From contig JAAEOP010001296.1 in NCBI GenBank assembly GCA_024223125.1, forward strand, positions 1 to 22,836: a stretch of 22,836 nt of DNA, in the 5' to 3' direction. A program made the translations under genes and the position numbers. Numbering within the stretch: position 1 is the first letter of the stretch; each line of letters begins with the position of its first letter. Positions 6,549-13,387 of the stretch are shown one piece after another. This stretch comes from Chloroflexota bacterium. Lineage in GTDB: Bacteria; Chloroflexota; Anaerolineae; Promineifilales; Promineifilaceae. The notes under the pieces were generated by a model. That model searched no databases. It was given only the letters and a program-made list of their open reading frames with translations, and was not told where the DNA came from.

Positions 6549-8735
6549 ATGTTTGCTGATCTTGGTACTAAAGTAAATTATAAACGCACCATTTCGCCGG
6601 CATTTCAACAGTTAAAACGGCCGTACACCCTCATTACCACATACGATCGGGAAAACATCCGCCCCGACATCATCGCCGGTTTAACCGTTGCCGTCATCTT
6701 GCTGCCCCAGGCCATTGCCTTTGCCCTCATTGCCGAGCTGCCACCCAAAATGGGGTTGTATGCAGCCATCATAGGCGCTCTCATTGGCGCCTTGTGGGGA
6801 TCGTCTAATCAACTGCATACCGGCCCTACCAATGCCATTTCCTTGTTAGTCTTTGCTTCTTTAGCGACCATTGTAGAACCAGGCACTCAAGAATTTATCG
6901 TGGCCGCCGGGCTTATGGCCATTATGGTGGGCATCCTACAACTATTTATGGGGTTGGCGCGGCTGGGCATTGTGGTCAATTTTGTCTCCCACTCCGTTAT
7001 TGTAGGGTTTGCCACCGGCGCCGGTATTCTCATTGCCATCAAACAAATCAAACCGCTTTTGGGACTAGATTTTGAAGCAGAAACGATATTGGAGACGTTG
7101 CAAAGTATCGTGATCCATTTTGATACATTAACCATTCCTACGGCCGTCGTCGGGTTCGCTACCATGTTCGTCATGCTCCTTAGCCGGCGCATCAACAAAC
7201 GGCTGCCAGCCGCCCTCATCGGCATGATTGTCGCTTCTGCCCTTGTGGGAATTTTCAGCCTGCAAGAGAAAGGGGTGATGGTCATCGGCGAGCTGCCGGC
7301 CAGTTTGCCACCGCTATCAGACTTACCCATTCGCAATATTAATTTGATTGGACGCTTGTCGGCCGGAGCCTTAGCCGTAGCTGCCATTGGATTAGTAGAA
7401 ACCACCGCCATTGCTCGTTCAGTCGCCACCCAAACCGGCCAACGTTTAGACAGTAATCAAGAATTTGTGGGGCAAGGGTTGGCAAATATCGGTATGGGGT
7501 TCTTTTCCGGGTATGCGGGGGCGGGTTCATTTTCGCGCACGGCCGTAAACTTCGACAACGGCGCTAAATCCAGCATGGCCGCCATATTCTCGGCCGTCTT
7601 TGTATTGATTGCCATGTTTACGTTGGGACCATTGGCTGCCTTCCTGCCCGTTTCCGCTTTAGCCGGCGTCCTCATCATCACCGCCTACGGCATGATAGAT
7701 CGCACCGAAATCAAACGTATTCTACAAAGCAATCCTGGTGAAGCAGTTATTCTCATCATCACTTTCCTCGGTACACTGTTTTTAGATATCGAATTTGCCG
7801 TTCTCTTGGGTATCATTCTTTCCTTTGTCATGTACATTTTAAAAACCAGCGCCCCTCGCGTTCATGAGGTAAAACCAGACAATAATTACAAACATTTTCT
7901 CTATCAACCCGAAAAAGCCTCTTGTTCTCAATTGGGGGTCATCGAAATTTTGGGCGATCTTTACTTTGGCGCCGTGCATTATGTGGAAGAATATCTTCTC
8001 GACCACGCCGGCAAAAATCCAGAACAGCGTTACTTACTCATTCGTATGCACAATGTCAACAATTGTGATTTCAGCGGCATACATATGTTGGAAAGCGTCA
8101 TTAAAACCTATCGGGATCGGGGTGGTGATGTTTTTTTGGTACGGCCGCAATACCATGTAAAACAAATTTTTGCCACTACCAACTTCGTTGAAGAAACATT
8201 GGGTGAAGACAACGTTCTGGACAAAGACAGCGCTATTCCAAAATTGTTTCATCATGTGCTTGATCCGGCCGTCTGTATTTATGAATGTCCCGTGCGTGTC
8301 TTTAAGGAATGTACCAATTTACCTAAACGGATTAATGTGGCTGGTATTCCCCAGCATCATGAAATTGCGGCCGAGACGCTAGCCAACGTCCCCCCACGTA
8401 CCCTGTGGCAGCAGTTACAAACCTCCGACATTATTAACCAGCACGCCGTCGAGGGATTTGAAATGGCATCCCCCATTGTCATTGATGTGCGCGAACCGCG
8501 AGAGTATAAACAAGGCCATATCGCTCAGGCACAATCTATTCCGTTGGCCACAGTTTTGACTAATGGCGATCAATTCCCTCTTGACAAACAAATCATCCTG
8601 GTTTGTCGCAGCGGACGGCGCAGCCGACGAGCTGCGGCCGCTTTGGAAGATGCAGGTTGTGTCAATGTGGTTGTATTGGAAGGGGGTATGCAAGCCTGGG
8701 AAGCAGAAGGGTTATTAGAGGCAATTGAACAATGA
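6549..8735 (+). CDS. SulP anion transporter with STAS and C-terminal rhodanese domains
   Basis: 728 aa. It has a SulP membrane core of many helices (about residues 25-405, opening with AGLTVAVILLPQAIAFALI and containing the family GPTNAISLLV segment) and a cytoplasmic STAS domain (about 435-550). A cysteine-bearing linker (CIYECPVRVFKEC) follows, then a rhodanese domain (about 620-722, IDVREPREY and VCRSGRRSRR with active-site Cys near 686). The SulP core imports sulfate, bicarbonate or related anions; the rhodanese could carry persulfide sulfur. The start is the ATG at 6549, set by a strong AAGGAGG at 6536-6542 with a 6-base gap; a TTG at 6543 is not needed. The stop overlaps the next gene's ATG by 4 bases. 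Substrate is not settled by sequence, but the fusion and the nearby sulfotransferases favour sulfate. Confidence 0.93.
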   Translation: MFADLGTKVNYKRTISPAFQQLKRPYTLITTYDRENIRPDIIAGLTVAVILLPQAIAFALIAELPPKMGLYAAIIGALIGALWGSSNQLHTGPTNAISLLVFASLATIVEPGTQEFIVAAGLMAIMVGILQLFMGLARLGIVVNFVSHSVIVGFATGAGILIAIKQIKPLLGLDFEAETILETLQSIVIHFDTLTIPTAVVGFATMFVMLLSRRINKRLPAALIGMIVASALVGIFSLQEKGVMVIGELPASLPPLSDLPIRNINLIGRLSAGALAVAAIGLVETTAIARSVATQTGQRLDSNQEFVGQGLANIGMGFFSGYAGAGSFSRTAVNFDNGAKSSMAAIFSAVFVLIAMFTLGPLAAFLPVSALAGVLIITAYGMIDRTEIKRILQSNPGEAVILIITFLGTLFLDIEFAVLLGIILSFVMYILKTSAPRVHEVKPDNNYKHFLYQPEKASCSQLGVIEILGDLYFGAVHYVEEYLLDHAGKNPEQRYLLIRMHNVNNCDFSGIHMLESVIKTYRDRGGDVFLVRPQYHVKQIFATTNFVEETLGEDNVLDKDSAIPKLFHHVLDPAVCIYECPVRVFKECTNLPKRINVAGIPQHHEIAAETLANVPPRTLWQQLQTSDIINQHAVEGFEMASPIVIDVREPREYKQGHIAQAQSIPLATVLTNGDQFPLDKQIILVCRSGRRSRRAAAALEDAGCVNVVVLEGGMQAWEAEGLLEAIEQ

Positions 8736-9706
8736 CAGAAGAACAAGCGCCCCGCAATATTGGCTTAGACTTGGTACGAGTCACAGAAACGGCCGCACTA
8801 GCGGCCGGGCGCTGGGTCGGTTCTGGCGATTATTTTGCCGCCCACCGCGCCGCCACCAGAGCGATGCTGATCGCTTTGAACACGTTGGATATGGACGGCC
8901 GTATCGTCATCGGTGAAGAACACCGCATACCCGACGAAGAGATAAGCCTGTGCCACGGGCAAAAGGTAGGCAATGGGCATGGTCCCAAAGTTGACCTGAT
9001 GGTAGACCCCATTGATGGCACGAACCTGCTGATCAAAGGTCAACCAGGGGCTGTTTCCATCGTCGGCGTCGCCCCCCGTCATTCCGTTTGGGCTTCTGAG
9101 CCAGCCCTTTACATGAACAAACTTGTTGTCGAACCCGGCGCGGCCAAAGCCATTGTCCCCGAATGTCTGAATGCTCCCGCCGCCTGGACACTGGCTCTGG
9201 TAGCCCGCGTCGTGAAAAAAGCAGTACACGATCTATCCGTCATTGTGCTGGATAGAGAGCGTAACCAAGACCTGATCGAAGAGATACGCACCGCCGGGGC
9301 CAGAGTCATTCTTCGTTCCGATGGAGATGCCGAAGGTGCGCTTATTGCGGCCACAGCCGGCGTTGGCATAGATTTGTTGATGGGCATTGGGGGCGCGGCG
9401 CAGGGCGTTTTGTCAGCCTGCGCCGTCAAAGCGTCCGGCGGGGCGATGTTGGCCCAGTTAGCCCCTCAAACAGAAGCCGAAAGGTTGGGTATTCGTCAGG
9501 CTGGGTTGGATGAAAAAAAGGTTTTGATGTGTAACGATATGATTACCAGTGATGAAATTTTCTTTGCCGTGACGGGAATTACCAATACACGACTGCTGCA
9601 GGGGATGGAGTATCACAGCAGCCACGCCACAACACATTCACTGCTCATTCGTTCCGAAACCGGAACCCGCCGCTTTATGCGCGCCGAACATTTCGCCCGC
9701 ATCTAA
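8732..9706 (+). CDS. Class II fructose-1,6-bisphosphatase (GlpX)-like phosphatase with altered metal site
   Basis: 324 aa, aligning end to end with GlpX: LVRVTETAALAAGRWVGSGD, IGEE, VDPIDGT, DGDAEGA and the C-terminal TGITNTRLLQG. GlpX enzymes are metal-dependent phosphatases of the lithium-sensitive superfamily that also holds inositol and PAP phosphatases. By alignment from memory to E. coli GlpX, Glu57 and Asp85 are kept (Glu62, Asp92). Lys29 is Tyr34, Asp33 is His38, Glu88 is Asp95 and Glu213 is Gln224. The region after IGE, normally GEGExDEAPMLYIGE, is also rewritten and two residues longer. It is therefore likely a paralogue with changed metal use or substrate rather than the housekeeping FBPase. 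It is coupled to the SulP-rhodanese gene by an ATGA overlap. Fold assignment is firm; substrate is open. Confidence 0.85.
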   Translation: MTEEQAPRNIGLDLVRVTETAALAAGRWVGSGDYFAAHRAATRAMLIALNTLDMDGRIVIGEEHRIPDEEISLCHGQKVGNGHGPKVDLMVDPIDGTNLLIKGQPGAVSIVGVAPRHSVWASEPALYMNKLVVEPGAAKAIVPECLNAPAAWTLALVARVVKKAVHDLSVIVLDRERNQDLIEEIRTAGARVILRSDGDAEGALIAATAGVGIDLLMGIGGAAQGVLSACAVKASGGAMLAQLAPQTEAERLGIRQAGLDEKKVLMCNDMITSDEIFFAVTGITNTRLLQGMEYHSSHATTHSLLIRSETGTRRFMRAEHFARI

Positions 9707-9710
9707 GTAA

Positions 9711-9775
9711 GGTTTGTAGCCGCAGTTTCATAACCGCAAACCAGATGCGCGATTACGAAATCGCGGCTACAAACC
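9711..9775. repeat. Inverted repeat filling the convergent gap after the GlpX-like gene
   Basis: The left arm (9711-9737) pairs with 9749-9775. The outer 13 bases (ggtttgtagccgc) are exact, followed by 14 positions with 4 mismatches. It begins 4 bases after the GlpX-like stop and ends 4 bases before the stop of the convergent membrane-protein gene. The sequence is unrelated to the GGAGATTG family, so it is a second palindrome type in the same kind of position. Likely a two-way transcription terminator or dispersed REP-like element. Confidence 0.75.
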
Positions 9776-9779
9776 GGTC

Positions 9780-10256
9780 TTAATGACGAGTAATATTATA
9801 CGCCGCACGGGTTGCCGGATGTAAAAGCCAGGCCAGCCCCAGCAACGGCTGCACCAGGGGAAAAAAGCCATAATCTATGCCAAAATAACGCCACACTGTG
9901 CTGCCAATCAGATTAGGATAGAGTATGCTCAAAATACCTACGGCAAAAGTCATGAAGGTTTCAAAGCTGAGAACAGAAACAGACAGCCACCAGGCCCATC
10001 GCTGCCGCACAAAGAAACCGACCGTTGCCAACAGATAACAAGTTGCGGCTACGGCCGTTAATGACGGCCCCACATAATTTGTCACCCCTTCCTTCAAAAA
10101 CAACTGGTACGCCGCTCGAAAAAAAGTCGAGATTGCCAATACCGGGTAAGAAATGCCCAAAACAAACCCGGCGCCTTTCAACCAGCGCGGTAAATCGTTG
10201 TTCTGGGTCTCATTTGTTAACTTTTCTGAATCGTCCATAAATTGTTCTCTATTCAT
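9780..10256 (-). CDS. Four-helix membrane protein, unknown function
   Basis: 158 aa. A short charged N-terminus (residues 1-25, rich in Asn, Glu and Asp) precedes four hydrophobic segments at roughly 28-55, 66-87, 91-116 and 133-150. I recognise no family signature and no catalytic motif. The start at 10256 has GGGAG just upstream; an in-frame ATG at 10238 is the alternative and would remove only six residues. It is divergent from the TolB-like gene and convergent with the GlpX-like gene, so it is probably transcribed alone. Codon use and the ACGGCCGT site near 10052 resemble the surrounding genes, so it looks native. Confidence 0.75.
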   Translation of the reverse strand: MNREQFMDDSEKLTNETQNNDLPRWLKGAGFVLGISYPVLAISTFFRAAYQLFLKEGVTNYVGPSLTAVAATCYLLATVGFFVRQRWAWWLSVSVLSFETFMTFAVGILSILYPNLIGSTVWRYFGIDYGFFPLVQPLLGLAWLLHPATRAAYNITRH

Positions 10257-10407
10257 GCTCCCATTTTATCACGCTTGCAGTAAAATGAACTGTAAACAAT
10301 AATGTCATTTCCAAGATAATGCTTGAAAATATATACACGGATATGGGAAACACTGATCTTAATAAAACATCCGTGAATACAATATTTACTCTGCAAAGGT
10401 TGGCTGT

Positions 10408-11934
10408 ATGTCTTATTTTGATCCTCAATCTGACCCGACACTCGTTTCGCCGCCGCCACCGGAACCGCCGCGCCCACAGGTAAGTGGCTGGTGGATTGCC
10501 GTAGCTGTCATCATTATTATCTCTTTGTTAGGCACATCATTAGCCAGTGTGGTGTGGCTGTTTTCTTTGCGAGAAAACAGACCGCCTACGCCCACACCTA
10601 CACTAAATATGGATGAAGCGGCTGTTCCCATCCCCACACCCACCCCAATCTCCTCCGCTGCAAATGATGAAGCTACAAACGAACCTGTTGGAATAGATAC
10701 GGCTACTTCGCCGCTCAACACAAGCATTCCCACCCGCGACCCGGCCAACATCATCAACCGCATCGCCTACATTGACAATGATGGACAAATTGTGACCATC
10801 ACCCCCGACGGCCGTAACTCTCAAATTTTGACTGCGGACAGTAACGTCTTTCGTTTTCCCGCCTGGTCGCCTGACGGCCAACAAATCGCCGCCGTTGGAA
10901 CCAGCAGCTTAGGCTCCGGTATCTTTGTGACAAACGCGGCCGCCGAAATAGAAAAACCAGAACAACTTTATTTTAGCCGCCGTCGCGCCCCTTTCTATCT
11001 ATATTGGGCCCCCAACAGCCAGACAATCAGCTTTCTAGCCAATGACACCACCGGTATGGCGCTGCATCTGGTTCCCGCAGATGGGTCTGACGAGAGCGAG
11101 CCGCGTACCACTGGCGGGCCGCTCTACTGGCAATGGACAGCCGACAGCCAACACATGTTCATCCACAGCGGTTTCTCTGGCGGCGACGCTCGTCTGGAAT
11201 TGATAGAAGCGGCGGGGGATGAAGCTGGCGACCCAATTGCCACACCGGGTTATTTCCAAGCGCCGGGTATTTCGGCCGACGGCCGTTACCTGGCTTACGC
11301 CGAAGAAAATGGAAACGAAAACAGCCAGGTCATCATTGCTGACAGCAGTAGCGGCCGCAGCCAGGAAAACCAGCACTCTGGACTATCCGCCCTGAGTTTG
11401 AACCCGACCGGCAATCTGCTAGCTTACATCAGCCCTGATAAACCGGAGGCTGCCGATTTTTATGGCCCTTTACGAACGATGGACAGTGAAACGGGTGAAA
11501 TCAATACCCTCAGCCGGGAGAATGTGACCGCTTTCTTTTGGTCGCCAGACGGCCGCAGCATCGCCGCCTTCGTGCCCGCCTTCTCCAGTGGCAGCGAAAT
11601 CAACGCCAGCCTGCTGCCGAGCAAAACAGACCGCATCAATGGTAAAGCGGCCGTGCAAGGCAATCTGCCCGGCCTAAAATTGATCATTTTTGACACAACC
11701 AGCGGCGAAGGGAAATTACTCTTAACCTTTACCCCCACCCTGTCATTTCTAACCCAAATGATGCCTTTCTTTGATCAATATGCCTTAAGCCACCGCATCT
11801 GGTCACCGGATAGCGATGCCCTGGTGATGCCGATTTTGGAAGACGGCCGTAGTCACATTTACATTATTCCGACTGACGGCCGTCAAAAACAGTTCCTGGC
11901 CGAGGGCAGCATGGCCTTTTGGAGCCAGCAATAA
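10408..11934 (+). CDS. Membrane-anchored TolB/PD40 beta-propeller protein
   Basis: 508 aa. A proline-rich cytoplasmic tail (residues 1-28, PPPPEPPRPQ) is followed by one membrane helix (about 30-53) and a Pro/Thr linker (PPTPTPT, PIPTPTP, to about 110). An extracytoplasmic propeller then carries repeats of the form WSPDGQQIAAVG, ISADGRYLAYAE, WSPDGRSIAAF and WSPDSDALVMP. The blades resemble TolB/WD40-like PD40 repeats, which usually serve as binding scaffolds; no enzyme domain is attached. It is a type II membrane protein by topology (positive-inside logic is weak because the tail has few charges). The 151-base upstream gap is AT-rich with a possible TACAAT -10 at 10378-10383 and no good -35. 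Specific partner unknown. Confidence 0.85.
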   Translation: MSYFDPQSDPTLVSPPPPEPPRPQVSGWWIAVAVIIIISLLGTSLASVVWLFSLRENRPPTPTPTLNMDEAAVPIPTPTPISSAANDEATNEPVGIDTATSPLNTSIPTRDPANIINRIAYIDNDGQIVTITPDGRNSQILTADSNVFRFPAWSPDGQQIAAVGTSSLGSGIFVTNAAAEIEKPEQLYFSRRRAPFYLYWAPNSQTISFLANDTTGMALHLVPADGSDESEPRTTGGPLYWQWTADSQHMFIHSGFSGGDARLELIEAAGDEAGDPIATPGYFQAPGISADGRYLAYAEENGNENSQVIIADSSSGRSQENQHSGLSALSLNPTGNLLAYISPDKPEAADFYGPLRTMDSETGEINTLSRENVTAFFWSPDGRSIAAFVPAFSSGSEINASLLPSKTDRINGKAAVQGNLPGLKLIIFDTTSGEGKLLLTFTPTLSFLTQMMPFFDQYALSHRIWSPDSDALVMPILEDGRSHIYIIPTDGRQKQFLAEGSMAFWSQQ

Positions 11935-11943
11935 TCAACGTTT

Positions 11944-12468
11944 CTGATCTTAATAAAGGCGTGCAAGAAGCATGGAATGAAAATAACAGCAGTGAACAAC
12001 GATTCCCAAGCTAAATGCGTCGGCTACCATCCATCAGTGTTGACCGTTTCTGGTGCATATTCTGGATCAAGGCACTGCGCTTCATCCTTAAAATGACCAT
12101 ATGATTCTGTCAGTCCTTCTGTATTGGCGGTCAATGAAATTGATGCGCCTAAAACGCAATCTTTGGCGACCGTTGTGGCAATGTATGCCTTGTTTCCCTG
12201 AAATCGCGTATGTTTTTCATCGGCCAGCAAATGTTGGGGAAGATTTTCGGCATGTTTGACGGTTGTACCGACAAGGTTATTACGACCAAAGGATGCCGCC
12301 AACGGGAAATAATTCTGGGTGGGCTTGCAACATTTCATCTACGTGTTGGCAAAACATTTTTCTATTCGTCGAAAGCTCATTATAGGTGATTAAATCAGTC
12401 GGTAAGGTAATGCGCTTTGTCCGTTTTTGGGATTCGATTTTAGTTTTGTTATACTTTCCTTGAGGCAT
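11944..12468 (-). pseudogene. Decayed DDE-type transposase relic
   Basis: Three pieces of one transposase can be read in different minus-strand frames. The first, from the ATG at 12468 (MPQGKY), runs to CQHVDEMLQAHPELFP near 12300. The second, ASFGRNNLVGTTVKHAE then ADEKHTRFQGNKAYIATTV, ends at PETVNTDGW near 12027. The third, FIPCFLHAFIKIRN, lies at about 11947-11985. From memory of the family, a stretch of roughly 70 codons is missing between HPELFP and ASFGRNN, and a frameshift separates the last two pieces. No terminal inverted repeats or target duplications were found. The 634-base stretch 11935-12568 holds nothing else I can support except the leader of the next gene, and it contains no CGGCCG site. 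The IS family name is uncertain. Confidence 0.7.
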
Positions 12469-12568
12469 ATTGGTTGGATTCTTCCTCAATTATGCCAAAG
12501 GTTCAAAATTTTTTAGAACTAGGGGTCTTACTGAATCTACCTAATATCAACAAAGTAAGGAAATCATT

Positions 12569-13387
12569 ATGGCTGCAAACCGGATTGACCGTCTCTATTT
12601 TGTCACTGCTTCGGGTGATAAATTCAACGATTACCAATTCCTGTTAGGCAAATATGCTGACCTGATATGGATACAGTACACGGTTGAAGACCCCGTTACC
12701 CATGATCTGTCCATCCTCATCCGGCGGCAAGTAGAAGCGGTAAAACCACTGCTGCCCAATTTACCCTTTTTGGTAGAACAAACCAATTTGAATATTCGCT
12801 CCTGGAAAGGGTTACCCGGCAATGTGACCGGTTTGTTTGTTAAGGGGGTAGGAGTTGATGGTATCTGCAAGATGCTCAATTCATTTGACGACCGCCAGGC
12901 GACGGTGGTGACAGACCTGGCTTTTCATGCGCCAGACGGCCGTGTCTCTGTTTTTCGGGGTCATGTACAAGGGCACATTACCGGGGAACCACGCGGAACC
13001 CAAATTTATGGTTGGGATGCCATCTTTGTGCCCAATGGGTATGAACGCACCTTTGCCGAAATGCCATTGGAACAGCGCAACAGTATTTCTACACGGAAAG
13101 TGGCGGTAGCTAAGTTGTTAACGGCCGTCCTCCCCGGAGAACAGACCGAAACCTTACTGCAAAACCGCATTAAACTGCGCCAGTTGATGACCCGCTATTT
13201 CAGTAAACCTGAATTGGAGGCACTACTGTTTGATTTGGGGATTGACAAAGAGGAGTTGCCCGAAAACATTAAATCAGAACTGGCGCAGGAAATTATTTTG
13301 TATTGTGAGCGTCACGGCCGTACTGCCACCCTATTACGCATCTGCCGCGAACAACGCCCCAACGCCGACTGGCCTGAAGCGTTGTAG
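12569..13387 (+). CDS. HAM1/RdgB-like NTP pyrophosphatase domain fused to an effector-associated domain
   Basis: 272 aa in two parts. Residues 7-190 follow the HAM1/ITPA fold that normally hydrolyses non-canonical purine NTPs: LYFVTASGDKF (9-19), FLVEQTNL (67-74), GLPGNVTGLFV (81-91), YGWDAIFVPNGYE (147-159) and NSISTR (171-176). Residues 198-268 (RIKLRQLM, FSKPELEALLFDLGID, ERHGR) match the helical effector-associated or Death-like adaptor domains linked to bacterial STAND, TIR and caspase-like conflict proteins. Compared with ITPA/RdgB, TGN is TAS, the catalytic Asp of VEDT/ADDS is Gln71, and SHR is STR. Lys18, Asp150 and Arg176 remain. Catalysis may be lost or changed, leaving nucleotide sensing. 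The ATG follows AAGGAAATC. The stop abuts the convergent ABC gene. Exact EAD subfamily is not assigned. Confidence 0.85.
   Translation: MAANRIDRLYFVTASGDKFNDYQFLLGKYADLIWIQYTVEDPVTHDLSILIRRQVEAVKPLLPNLPFLVEQTNLNIRSWKGLPGNVTGLFVKGVGVDGICKMLNSFDDRQATVVTDLAFHAPDGRVSVFRGHVQGHITGEPRGTQIYGWDAIFVPNGYERTFAEMPLEQRNSISTRKVAVAKLLTAVLPGEQTETLLQNRIKLRQLMTRYFSKPELEALLFDLGIDKEELPENIKSELAQEIILYCERHGRTATLLRICREQRPNADWPEAL

Noticed and set aside
6887..7429. 180-codon minus-strand open frame
   Set aside because: Antisense shadow of the SulP membrane core; composition (Met, Pro and Thr runs) is typical of such shadows.
10336..10374. Short inverted repeat cacggat / atccgtg upstream of the TolB-like gene
   Set aside because: Seven-base arms with a 26-base loop are within chance, and no second feature supports an operator or riboswitch.
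10253..10477. 74-codon minus-strand open frame upstream of the membrane-protein gene
   Set aside because: It spans the divergent promoter gap and the start of the TolB-like gene, with no ribosome site and no conserved pattern.
10353..11957. Exact 14-base direct repeat ctgatcttaataaa at 10353 and 11944 flanking the TolB-like gene, as if target duplications
   Set aside because: About one 14-base repeat is expected by chance in a window this long, and the right copy codes for part of the transposase relic (FIKIR), so it does not bound an insertion of the propeller gene.
12569..13160. Reading the HAM1-like domain as an ordinary RdgB housekeeping enzyme
   Set aside because: Several otherwise near-invariant active-site residues are replaced and an adaptor domain is fused, so the simple label would mislead.
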